Source: Neomicrococcus lactis
Lineage (GTDB): Bacteria > Actinomycetota > Actinomycetes > Actinomycetales > Micrococcaceae
Direction of reading: 5' to 3'
Length of the DNA stretch: 64,000 bases
Assembly (NCBI RefSeq): GCF_014200305.1
Contig: NZ_JACHBL010000001.1
Span: 2,294,001 to 2,358,000, forward strand
Below the pieces are notes generated by a model. The model was not told the origin of the DNA, did no database searches, and saw only the letters and a list, made by a program, of their open reading frames with translations. Below are positions 8,560 through 16,364 of the stretch, one piece after another (position 1 is the first letter of the stretch; each line of letters starts with the position of its first letter). A program made the translations under genes and the position numbers.

Positions 8560-8871
8560 GACGAACGCGTTCTTAGTCGCTTCTTCAGTGTCAATGATCG
8601 ATTTTTGCTGACAAATTTTTGCCGCAAGAGCATTTAGACGCTCTGAAAATGCGCTCGGTTCCCCTTCGAAGTAGTTGTAACTTTGAATGTATCTCCAGTT
8701 GATGACACTTAGAAAGTGCTTTCCGAAATCTTTCGACGACCATGCTAAATCAACTGAAATCTTTTAACCTGCAGATCACATGTCAATTGCCTACTTACCG
8801 TTACGCAATTGACGCCCAATCGATGCGATCTCTTGCTCGCTTCTCGCTCAAGACAGGCATAGCGTTCTGGC
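8560..8871. other. Region between HSDR_N gene and Gmad2 gene
   Basis: 8560-8763 is the start-less upstream extension of the minus-strand nuclease frame. 8764-8871 holds the divergent promoter region; no further gene, repeat or RNA is visible. Confidence 0.5.
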
Positions 8872-9777
8872 ATGAGCGAGAGAGAGTTTTCTCAGCAAGA
8901 TCCAGATGACGCGCATCCCGGGAGTCCGGGGGTGGGCGCGGGGGCAAATTCGCGTCGAAATACTGCCATTTTGGCGTTAGTGGTGGCGGTCATCGCCTTG
9001 GTGGTGGCTCTCTTCATGATGTTTAGCCGGGGCGGCGGAACTCCACCTGCTACCAGCTCATCGCCGGGTGTTTCGAGCCCGGATGGAATCCCCAGCACTC
9101 TGAACTCTTCCTCTTCACCAACAGTGGCGTCCTCTACTTCAGCCGCAACGACGTCAACGTCGGCACCTACGTCAGCTGCGTCGTCGTCCTCTGTGAATTC
9201 GAGCGCAACCGCACTGCCGGCCGCCGAAGCAAAGAATGTGGTCTGGCCGAATCCGGCGGGAAGCCTGCGCTACAGCTCCGCCGAAGAAGCCGTCCAGGGG
9301 TTCGCCGAGGAGCTCGTGGGCTTCACGGATCCGGTCTACGGGGACGTGCAACAAGGCGATGCGCGGTCCGGCGAAGTGGAGATCCGAAACGACGCGACCT
9401 CCGGGGCGGTCACGACGGTGATGTTCCGGCAAATGTCCGACGGATTCTTCTACATCCTGGGTGCCGTCTCGAGTGAAACTGAGCCAGCGATGCCCGCAGC
9501 AGGTGCCGCTATTTCCAGCCCCGTCACCGTGACCGGAAAATCGCGCGCGTTCGAGGCCGTGGTCAACGTTCATCTCTACGCCCACGGAACCTCAGCGCGC
9601 ATCGGCGAAGCTGTGGTGATGGGCGGCTCCGCGGAACCACTAGAACCATTCACCGGCTCCGTCACGTTCGCCGAGCCCGGGGCAGCGACTGGCGCGTTGG
9701 TGTTCCTCGAATACAGCGCCAAGGATGGCAGCGTTTACACGGCGGCCGCGGTGCCGGTTTCCTTTGAGGAGAACTGA
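8872..9777 (+). CDS. Membrane-anchored protein with Ser/Thr-rich linker and Gmad2 immunoglobulin-like domain
   Basis: 301 residues. A cytosolic N-terminus (1-30) and one membrane helix (about 31-51, AILALVVAVIALVVALFMMF) are followed by a long Ser/Thr/Ala linker (about 55-115). Then comes an extracellular part whose last ~90 residues (ISSPVTVTGKSRAFEAVVNV ... GALVFLEYSAKDGS) match the Gmad2 domain known from spore-germination and secreted actinobacterial proteins. Probably exported by its uncleaved signal anchor, with the linker spanning the cell wall. Its biochemical role is unknown. Confidence 0.75.
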   Translation: MSEREFSQQDPDDAHPGSPGVGAGANSRRNTAILALVVAVIALVVALFMMFSRGGGTPPATSSSPGVSSPDGIPSTLNSSSSPTVASSTSAATTSTSAPTSAASSSSVNSSATALPAAEAKNVVWPNPAGSLRYSSAEEAVQGFAEELVGFTDPVYGDVQQGDARSGEVEIRNDATSGAVTTVMFRQMSDGFFYILGAVSSETEPAMPAAGAAISSPVTVTGKSRAFEAVVNVHLYAHGTSARIGEAVVMGGSAEPLEPFTGSVTFAEPGAATGALVFLEYSAKDGSVYTAAAVPVSFEEN

Positions 9778-9821
9778 GTAGGGTGTAAAGAAGGATCCCA
9801 CCGCAACCCGGAGGTACATCT

Positions 9822-10652
9822 TTGGCACTCTTGAATCCGCTACCCGGTCAAAAATCGACCCCGGCATCGCAGGACGTCTTGCTTCTCCCGCATGCTGGCG
9901 CGCTTCCTTCCACCTACATTCCGTGGAGTGCTCCGCTGCGGGAGGCTTTCGGCGAGACCTCCGTCCGATTGTCCACGGCGGTTCTTCCGGGGCACGTAAG
10001 CTCGGGCGAATCGGCGCCGCGGCGCGCTACCGAACTGCACAGTCTCCACCGGTACGGCGAGCGCCTAGCTCAGGAAATACTCGCCCAACGTCCTTCGAAA
10101 GACTCGAGCGAGACCCGGCCCCTGATCATTTTCGGACACAGCATGGGTGCGCTCCTCGCGGTGGAAACGGTGCGTGCGCTCAGCGAAGCCGGGCAGTCCG
10201 TGCTGGGAACAGTTCTGTCTGCGAGCGCGGCGCCCGTGAAGCGCAAGCGGTTCGCGCGTGCGCCCATTTACGTCCGTGAATCCGCCGGGGAGTTGCGCGA
10301 GCTGAATGACCGGGACGCTCTCGAGTTCCTCGTGAAGATGGGCGGCATTCCGCGCGAGCTCGCGGATCAGCCCGAGGTTGCGTTGTCCTTCTTGCCGCAG
10401 ATCCGCAGGGATTTTGAGCTCGTGGACGCTTACCGCTTCACACCGCCGCCAACGTTCAACACCAAGCATGTCCTGACGCTGAGCGGCAGCGAGGACGATC
10501 GCGCGAGCACCGAGAAAATGCGCGGTTGGCACGAGCTTCTGGGCGTCAACGGCAGCCACCGCGAGTTCCCCGGAGGGCACTTCTACCACCAGCAACACGT
10601 CCCCGAGATCGCGGCGGCGCTCGCAGGATTCGCCGACACCACGCTTTCATGA
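9822..10652 (+). CDS. Type II thioesterase-like alpha/beta hydrolase
   Basis: 276 residues. The nucleophile elbow is IFGHSMGA (Ser107). The oxyanion region is LLPHAGA at the N-terminus, the acid is in LSGSEDD, and the His is in FPGGHFYHQQH. This layout is that of GrsT/LgrE-like type II thioesterases that clear mis-loaded carriers, although no NRPS/PKS gene is in the window. TTG start at 9822, decided by GGAGG at 9810-9814, seven bases upstream. Stop overlaps the next gene's start (ATGA), so the two are translationally coupled. Confidence 0.8.
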   Translation: MALLNPLPGQKSTPASQDVLLLPHAGALPSTYIPWSAPLREAFGETSVRLSTAVLPGHVSSGESAPRRATELHSLHRYGERLAQEILAQRPSKDSSETRPLIIFGHSMGALLAVETVRALSEAGQSVLGTVLSASAAPVKRKRFARAPIYVRESAGELRELNDRDALEFLVKMGGIPRELADQPEVALSFLPQIRRDFELVDAYRFTPPPTFNTKHVLTLSGSEDDRASTEKMRGWHELLGVNGSHREFPGGHFYHQQHVPEIAAALAGFADTTLS

Positions 10653-11431
10653 CACTCACGCTGAAAGACATGGCGCCCGAGGGCATCATGATCGCTGGTG
10701 GCGGGCGGGCAATTCTGTTGCAGATCGCTCACCCGGGCGTCGGACACGGCGTGGTGCAGCATTCGAACTTCGCGAAAGACCCGCTCAAGCGCCTCCACGG
10801 CACGCTCACTTACCTTTACGCCCTCACGAATGGCACGCCGCGGCAAGCGGCGAAAGTAGTGGAGTGGGTGAGCAAAGCGCACCAACCAGTTCGTTCAGCT
10901 GGCGGCGCGGATCATCCCGCTTACGATGCTCGCGACCCCGAGCTCCAGCTGTGGGTAGCGGCAACGCTCTACGACTCGGCGATCCTGGTCTACGAGAACA
11001 TCTTCGGACCCATGAACCGCGCGGACGCTGAGAATATTTACCGCGAGTACGCCCTGTTGGGCACCGCGTTGGGGATGCCGGAGGAGCGGTGGCCCGGTTC
11101 GCGGGCAGAATTTAGGGATTATTGGTACGACGCCGCAGCTCGGCTCCGCGTCGATCCTCCCGTTCGCGAGGTCGCGGCACAGCTGATGAGGCCCCGGAAC
11201 GTGCCTCTCTACCTGAAAGCGGCCATGCCGATCGCCCGAACCCTGACGGCCGGAATGCTCCCTGCTCAACTCCGCGAAGCCTACGGTCCTGAAGTATTTG
11301 GCGGCGCCTACGGAACTCGGCAGGATCTGGAGTATCGGGCACTCATGGCGAGCTACGGCGTCGTACTACCGAAAATTCCGCTCGCCGTGCGGCACGCGCC
11401 AATGCGCTATTACTTGAGCCGTTTGGGCTGA
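10649..11431 (+). CDS. Oxygenase MpaB family protein (DUF2236)
   Basis: 260 residues from the ATG that overlaps the thioesterase stop (ATGA). Shows the DUF2236/MpaB-type features: GGRAILLQIAHPGVGHGVVQ near the N-terminus (heme-ligand His region), RLHGTLTYLYALTNGT, and ATLYDSAILVYENIFGPMN with an Asp/Tyr-rich helix. Known members are heme-dependent oxygenases or the latex-clearing protein group; the substrate here is unknown. Two copies of the dispersed motif lie inside it (11125-11141 minus, 11350-11366 plus). Confidence 0.8.
   Translation: MTLTLKDMAPEGIMIAGGGRAILLQIAHPGVGHGVVQHSNFAKDPLKRLHGTLTYLYALTNGTPRQAAKVVEWVSKAHQPVRSAGGADHPAYDARDPELQLWVAATLYDSAILVYENIFGPMNRADAENIYREYALLGTALGMPEERWPGSRAEFRDYWYDAAARLRVDPPVREVAAQLMRPRNVPLYLKAAMPIARTLTAGMLPAQLREAYGPEVFGGAYGTRQDLEYRALMASYGVVLPKIPLAVRHAPMRYYLSRLG
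11125..11141 (-). repeat. Dispersed GGCGTCGTAC motif, copy 3
   Basis: GAGCTGCGGCGTCGTAC on the minus strand within the MpaB-family gene. Confidence 0.65.
11350..11366 (+). repeat. Dispersed GGCGTCGTAC motif, copy 4
   Basis: GAGCTACGGCGTCGTAC followed by TACCGAAAATTCCGC; inside the MpaB-family gene, read SYGVV. Confidence 0.65.
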
Positions 11432-11467
11432 AACCTGCCAAGGATCGGGGCGTGGTTGAATCGAGGC

Positions 11468-12676
11468 ATGGTTGAAAAACGCGTAGCCTCCCGAGCCCTC
11501 GTCCCCAGCTTCCACGTCATGAACATTCTGGATCGCGTGGCCCAGTTGCGGGCGGCCGGCCACGACGTGGTGTCCTTGTGCGCGGGGGAGCCCTCGGGCG
11601 GAGCGCCAGCGGGAGTGAACCAAGCCGCCGCCGAGCTACACGCTTCCGGTGTATCGCTCAACTACACTTCCGCGTTCGGGATTGCGCCGCTGCGCGAACG
11701 GATCGCAGCGCACTATCAACGCTGGTACGGAACGACGGTGAACACCGAAAATATCGCCATCACCACGGGTGCATCCGGCGCGTTCATGCTGGTGTTCCTC
11801 GCCGCGTTCAACGCAGGCGACCGCGTCGCCATGGCACGCCCCGGTTACCCCGCGTACCGCAACATCCTCAGCGCCCTTGGCATCAACGTCGTGGAAATCC
11901 CGTGCGACGCCTCCACCCGGTACCAACCCACGCCCGAACTGCTCGATGAAGCCCAAGCCGAACACGGGCACCTCGATGGCCTAATCCTCGCCTCGCCCGC
12001 AAACCCCACCGGAACCATGGTGGAGCGCGCCGAACTCGAAGCGCTCGTGGCCTGGTGCGACGCCCACGGGGCGCGTCTGATCAGCGACGAGATCTACCAC
12101 GGCATCACCTACGCGCCGTCATCGGAACCGGATGCGCGCGGCGTCTCCGCCGTGGAATTGGACCCCACCGCCGTGGTCATTTCCTCCTTCTCCAAGTTCT
12201 GGGGCATGCCCGGGTGGCGACTGGGCTGGGCGGTGCTGCCGAATGATCTGATCCCGGGCGTCGATGCTCTCGCGGGGAACGTTGCTTTGTGTGCGTCAGC
12301 GCCCGCACAGCATGCCGCTGTGGAAGCCTTTTCTGAAGCCGCCTACGCGGAAGGGGACGCCGCGGTGGCCGAATTCGCCCAGACCCGAGCCTTCTTGCTG
12401 GAAGCGTTACCGCGCTTGGGCTGGGGCGAAGTAGCGCCAGCCGACGGCGCGTTCTACGTCTACGCGGACTTGGGGCCGTGGCTGTCCGTCTGGGAAACGT
12501 CCACCGCGTACTGCGCGGCACTACTCGAGGAAGCGTTCGTGGCCCTGACCCCGGGACCGGATTTTGATGCGGAGGACGGGGACCGGTTCGTGCGGTTGAG
12601 CTTCGCAGCAGGCTACGACGCCGTCGCCGTCGCAGTGGATCGAATCCTCGAGTTCCAGGAGCGGCACGCTCGGTAG
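11468..12676 (+). CDS. PLP-dependent aminotransferase, class I/II
   Basis: 402 residues. The PLP lysine is in SSFSKFWGMPGWRLGW. The cofactor-binding Asn is in SPANPTGTM, the Asp-Tyr pair in ISDEIYHGI, and the small-domain Arg in RFVRLSF. It fits aspartate/aromatic-type aminotransferases of fold type I. ATG 11468 is used; a TTG 12 bases earlier is also in frame. Amino-donor specificity cannot be told from the sequence. It follows the MpaB gene by 36 bases and could share its transcript. Confidence 0.88.
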   Translation: MVEKRVASRALVPSFHVMNILDRVAQLRAAGHDVVSLCAGEPSGGAPAGVNQAAAELHASGVSLNYTSAFGIAPLRERIAAHYQRWYGTTVNTENIAITTGASGAFMLVFLAAFNAGDRVAMARPGYPAYRNILSALGINVVEIPCDASTRYQPTPELLDEAQAEHGHLDGLILASPANPTGTMVERAELEALVAWCDAHGARLISDEIYHGITYAPSSEPDARGVSAVELDPTAVVISSFSKFWGMPGWRLGWAVLPNDLIPGVDALAGNVALCASAPAQHAAVEAFSEAAYAEGDAAVAEFAQTRAFLLEALPRLGWGEVAPADGAFYVYADLGPWLSVWETSTAYCAALLEEAFVALTPGPDFDAEDGDRFVRLSFAAGYDAVAVAVDRILEFQERHAR

Positions 12677-12708
12677 TGCCAGGGGCCAAGTGTTCTCAGG
12701 GATCAGTC

Positions 12709-12724
12709 CATGACAAGTGTCATG
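12709..12724. promoter_or_regulatory. Candidate operator CATGACAAGTGTCATG
   Basis: A perfect 7+7 inverted repeat with a two-base spacer, 57 bases before the ATG of the ABC ATPase. Such TGACA-N2-TGTCA sites commonly precede ABC operons that carry their own DesK/DesR-type two-component pair. Autoregulation by the response regulator at 15679 is therefore inferred. Confidence 0.6.
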
Positions 12725-12781
12725 CGGATCCTGTGACGGCTGGCGCTTCTCTTAGGTTCTCAGGGGTGGGACTCTTGAGGC

Positions 12782-13816
12782 ATGGTCTCATCACCGGCAA
12801 ATTCATCAGGGTCATCTAGGTCATCAGGGCTGAAATCTACGGCGCCCGCGGTTCATTTGCGGAACGTCTCCAAATCTTTTAGAACGCGGGACGGACTCGT
12901 AGAGGCCGTCAAGAACGTCAACCTCACTATCCACCCCGGCGAAATCGTGGCCTTTCTGGGCCCGAACGGCGCGGGAAAAACCACCACCATCGACATGATG
13001 CTGGGCCTCACCGAACCCACCGACGGCACTGTGGAAATCTTGGGCGCCGCGCCCCGCGTTGCCATGGACGCCGGACGAGTCTCCGCCGTCATGCAGACCG
13101 GCGGGCTCTTGCGAGACCTGACCGTCCGCGAAACCGTGACGGCAATCGCCGCCCTGCACCACGGTCGCTCACGCGTGGATGAAGTCATGGCACGAGCTGA
13201 CATCACGGCTCTAGCGTCTCGCAAAGTCGTCAAATGCTCGGGCGGCGAGCAACAGCGCTTGAAGTTCGCACTGGCGCTCTTGCCAAACCCGGAAGTGCTC
13301 TTCTTGGATGAGCCCACCGCCGGCATGGACGTCAACGCCCGGCGCCACTTCTGGCACACGATTCAAGCCGAAGCGCTGACCGGGCGCACCGTGGTTTTCG
13401 CGACTCATTACTTGGAAGAGGCGCAAGAGTTCGCCCAACGAGTCATTTTGATGGCGCAAGGCTCCCTCATTGCGGACGCGCCTACCGCGGAATTCCGTTC
13501 GCTCGCGTCCGGCCGCACGGTTTCCGCAACGCTGTCCTTGTCTTCAGTTTCAGAAGACGACGCCGCAGCTGGGGTTGAGATTCTTCGCTCCATTCCTGAG
13601 GTGCAACAGCTTTCACGCAACGGGGATCGGGTTGAAATCTTGGCTAAGGACTCCGACGCTGTGGCGCGGGCGCTTTTGACCTCTCCAGCGCTCGCGGACC
13701 TTTCGCCTCGTGATCTCGAGATCTCCGGGGCATCCCTTGAGAACGCCTTCATTTCTTTGACCGAGGCCAATGCGTCAGCCCACAGTGCTGAAGAAACCGT
13801 AAGGACTGCATCGTGA
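12782..13816 (+). CDS. ABC transporter ATP-binding protein (ABC-2/DrrA-like)
   Basis: 344 residues. Walker A is GPNGAGKTT, signature CSGGEQQRL, Walker B EVLFLDEPTAG, H-loop ATHYLEEA. The ~100-residue C-terminal extension after the ATPase core is common in drug or antibiotic export ATPases. First gene of a four-gene operon (ATPase, permease, histidine kinase, regulator). Its stop overlaps the permease GTG (GTGA). One minus-strand copy of the dispersed motif lies at 13555-13571. Probably drives export of a membrane-active compound that the kinase senses (inference). Confidence 0.92.
   Translation: MVSSPANSSGSSRSSGLKSTAPAVHLRNVSKSFRTRDGLVEAVKNVNLTIHPGEIVAFLGPNGAGKTTTIDMMLGLTEPTDGTVEILGAAPRVAMDAGRVSAVMQTGGLLRDLTVRETVTAIAALHHGRSRVDEVMARADITALASRKVVKCSGGEQQRLKFALALLPNPEVLFLDEPTAGMDVNARRHFWHTIQAEALTGRTVVFATHYLEEAQEFAQRVILMAQGSLIADAPTAEFRSLASGRTVSATLSLSSVSEDDAAAGVEILRSIPEVQQLSRNGDRVEILAKDSDAVARALLTSPALADLSPRDLEISGASLENAFISLTEANASAHSAEETVRTAS
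13555..13571 (-). repeat. Dispersed GGCGTCGT motif, copy 5
   Basis: CAGCTGCGGCGTCGTCT followed by TCTGAAACTG on the minus strand, in the ATPase C-terminal extension. Confidence 0.55.
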
Positions 13817-14562
13817 ACCCCACCTACATGGTCATAGAGTTCAAGCGCCAAGCGCGGGACGTATCGAACGTGATGTTTGTGCTGTTGCTGCCAGCCGCAA
13901 TGTACTTGCTGTTCGGCGCTTCCACGGCAGGCGGCGAGCAGATGGCAGGGCACGCGAACCTGAAGTACTACGTCATGGCTTCCATGGCGGCGTACGGTGC
14001 CGTAAGTGCGGTGACCGCGATCTCGGCGACGGCGGCCACCGAGCAGACTCAAGGGTGGGGCCGGCAGATCGGGCTGACACCTATGCGGCCCTGGCAGTTC
14101 GTGCTCACCAAAACGGTAGTGGCGCTGGCCTTCGCGGCCGTGGCCATGGTCATTGTCTATGCCGTCGGCATCTTCACTGGAGCTAAAGCGGACGCCACCT
14201 GGATCTGGTGGGCGACAGCCGCAATCTCTCTGGGCTGCTCGGCGGTTTTTGCGCTTTACGGACTCGCGGCCGGGCTCTTGTTCAAGAGCGACTCCGCGGC
14301 TGGCGTGGCCTCCGGTGCCGTGACGTTCTTTGCGTTTTTCGGCAACGTGTTCATCCCACTGTCCGGAACCATGCTGGATATCGCCCGCTTCACGCCGATG
14401 TACGGGATGATTGGGCTGGTTAGATGGCCGGTGCTGGAAGGCTTCATGGCGGACGGCAAGCGGGAGGAGCTCTGGTGGTACATCGCCAACGTGGTGGCCT
14501 GGACGGTGATTTTCTTGGCGCTCGCATTGTGGGGCGTTCGCCGCTCTCGCGCTCGCCGTTAG
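13813..14562 (+). CDS. ABC-2 type permease
   Basis: 249 residues with six hydrophobic segments, beginning with a short cytosolic stretch and a first helix (VMFVLLLPAAMYLLFG). The conserved ABC-2 loop reads WGRQIGLTPMRPWQFVLTK. GTG start at 13813 overlapping the ATPase stop, so the pair is translationally coupled. Acts in the inner membrane with the preceding ATPase. Confidence 0.9.
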   Translation: MNPTYMVIEFKRQARDVSNVMFVLLLPAAMYLLFGASTAGGEQMAGHANLKYYVMASMAAYGAVSAVTAISATAATEQTQGWGRQIGLTPMRPWQFVLTKTVVALAFAAVAMVIVYAVGIFTGAKADATWIWWATAAISLGCSAVFALYGLAAGLLFKSDSAAGVASGAVTFFAFFGNVFIPLSGTMLDIARFTPMYGMIGLVRWPVLEGFMADGKREELWWYIANVVAWTVIFLALALWGVRRSRARR

Positions 14563-14572
14563 GCTGAAGACC

Positions 14573-15685
14573 ATGAGCGAGACGTCATCCGCACGCCCGA
14601 GCTTTTGGGCGAGGCACGCGTGGATCATTGCCGCCATTTGGCTGTTCTTCCTGATCTTTCCCTTGATGACAGTGTGGGAGTTCTCAGGTTCTCCAGCCAT
14701 CCGCATCCTGGGGCTGGCCTCCATTGCTGCTTTCGCCGGCGTGTACCTCTACGGGTTCATCACCTTGCCGGACTGCCTCGGCGGACACGCGCCGAAGAGA
14801 GCGTGGACTGTCTTCGGCATCCTGTGCCTCTTGCCCCTGCCAACCATGCTCGTAGACGCCGCCAACTACCTGTCCTTCACGCCCTTCCTGATCAGCTTTG
14901 CCGCCTATCTCCTGGGGCTTCGGGCGCTGCTCGTGACTGCGGCGTTGTCCTTTGCTGGCCTGGTCCTTGCAGGATGGTGGTTAGGCAGCGTCGACGCAGT
15001 GCTGTCCTTGGGAATTGCGATGGCGTTGGTGTTCATCGTGAACTTGATGGTGACCCAGATGATGCGTGCCGGCCAGAGCGCGGAACACATGCGCGTTGAG
15101 CTTGCACGAGCCGAGGAACGGGTGAAATTGTCGCGGGATGTGCACGATCTCTTAGGGCACTCACTCACGGTGGTCAAGCTAAAATCCGAGCTCGCCGAGA
15201 AGCTCTTAGACGCCGAACCGGCGCGCGCCAAAAAAGAACTTCACGAGATTGGCGAGATCACGGCGGAAGCTCTAGCGGGGGTCCGAGCTACCGTTACCGG
15301 ATTGCGCGGAGCGAGCCTGAGCCAAGAGTTGCTGAATTCCCAAGCAACGCTTGAAGCCGCCGGCCACGCGGTGACCGTCTCTGGGGACCCCGTTGACGTG
15401 CCACCTGCCGTGAGTGTTCAACTCGGGTGGGTCATCCGCGAAGTGACCACGAATATTCTGCGCCACGCTCACGCCACCGAAGTTCTCATCTCATGGGACG
15501 TCGACTCCTTGACCATCGAGGATGACGGCGACGGCTGGGGCAGCATCCGCAAGGACGTCTCAGGTTCTGATGCCGTAGAAGGTAATGGCCTTCGGGGAAT
15601 TCGCGAACGTTTGGCTGCGGTGGATGCGCGTTTAGTGTTGAGCGAATCGCGCTTTGGCGGCGCTTTAGTGGAGGTGGCGTGGTGA
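14573..15685 (+). CDS. Sensor histidine kinase, DesK/NarX family
   Basis: 370 residues. Four to five N-terminal membrane helices (about 15-165) with no large extracellular domain suggest intramembrane sensing. The HisKA_3 box is KLSRDVHDLLGHSLT with His191. The ATPase part has REVTTNILRHAHAT, EDDGDGWG and GNGLRGIRERL. The stop overlaps the regulator's GTG start. It belongs to the preceding ABC transporter, probably sensing membrane state or the exported compound (inference). Confidence 0.92.
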   Translation: MSETSSARPSFWARHAWIIAAIWLFFLIFPLMTVWEFSGSPAIRILGLASIAAFAGVYLYGFITLPDCLGGHAPKRAWTVFGILCLLPLPTMLVDAANYLSFTPFLISFAAYLLGLRALLVTAALSFAGLVLAGWWLGSVDAVLSLGIAMALVFIVNLMVTQMMRAGQSAEHMRVELARAEERVKLSRDVHDLLGHSLTVVKLKSELAEKLLDAEPARAKKELHEIGEITAEALAGVRATVTGLRGASLSQELLNSQATLEAAGHAVTVSGDPVDVPPAVSVQLGWVIREVTTNILRHAHATEVLISWDVDSLTIEDDGDGWGSIRKDVSGSDAVEGNGLRGIRERLAAVDARLVLSESRFGGALVEVAW

Positions 15686-16323
15686 CTGGAGATAGAGTTG
15701 TTGCGGGAGGCCGTGCGCAGATCAGAGTGCTCATCGCAGACGACCAAGCGCTGGTGCGCGGTGCCATGGCGGCGCTGCTGAACCTGGAACCAGACATCGA
15801 CGTGATCGCCGAAGTGGGTGACGGCGCAGAGGCGCTTGCGGCCCTCCGCGAGCAGGAAGTGGACGTTTGCTTACTGGACGTTCAAATGCCGGGAATGGAC
15901 GGCATTGAAACCGCTGAGCGGATTCGCACCGAACAACCACACGTCCGAGTGCTCATGGTGACCACCTTCGACCGGCCCGGATACCTCAAACGAGCGCTCG
16001 CGGCCGGTGCCTCCGGGTTCGTGGTCAAAGATACGCCCGCGGATCAGCTGGCCGAAGTAGTGCGACGTATCCACTCGGGACTGCGAGTCGTCGATCCGCA
16101 CTTGGCACAAGAATCCCTCTTTGAAGGGGATAACCCGCTCACCGAACGCGAAGTGGAGATCCTTCTCCGTGCAGCCGACGGAGAACCGGTCGCCAAAATT
16201 GCGGCAGCCCTGTACTTGAGTGCGGGAACGGTGCGGAACTATCTATCCAACGCCATCGCCAAGACGTGCACCACAAACCGCATCGAAGCGGCCCGCACAG
16301 CACGAGACCGCGGCTGGATCTAA
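15679..16323 (+). CDS. NarL/DesR-type response regulator
   Basis: 214 residues. Receiver with acidic pair at 21-22 (IADDQ), phospho-acceptor Asp67 (CLLDVQMPGMDG) and Lys in VVKDTP. LuxR-type helix-turn-helix NPLTEREVEILLRAADGEP and SAGTVRNYLSNAIAKT. The alternative GTG at 15682 would give the usual GTGA overlap. Likely binds the palindrome at 12709-12724. Its last codons form one arm of the terminator hairpin. Confidence 0.92.
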   Translation: MVTGDRVVAGGRAQIRVLIADDQALVRGAMAALLNLEPDIDVIAEVGDGAEALAALREQEVDVCLLDVQMPGMDGIETAERIRTEQPHVRVLMVTTFDRPGYLKRALAAGASGFVVKDTPADQLAEVVRRIHSGLRVVDPHLAQESLFEGDNPLTEREVEILLRAADGEPVAKIAAALYLSAGTVRNYLSNAIAKTCTTNRIEAARTARDRGWI

Positions 16324-16349
16324 AAAATAGCGCCAGCCGCGGTCTCGTG
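16301..16349. terminator. Long bidirectional terminator overlapping the response regulator 3' end
   Basis: CACGAGACCGCGGCTGG and its exact complement form a 17-base perfect stem around a 15-base loop that holds the stop codon. It separates the convergent regulator and purB. Confidence 0.8.
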
Positions 16350-16364
16350 TAAGTGCTCCACGCT

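Noticed and set aside
13408-14724. 438-codon minus-strand frame over the ABC transporter genes
   Set aside because: Antisense to conserved ATPase and permease; no domain or start signal.
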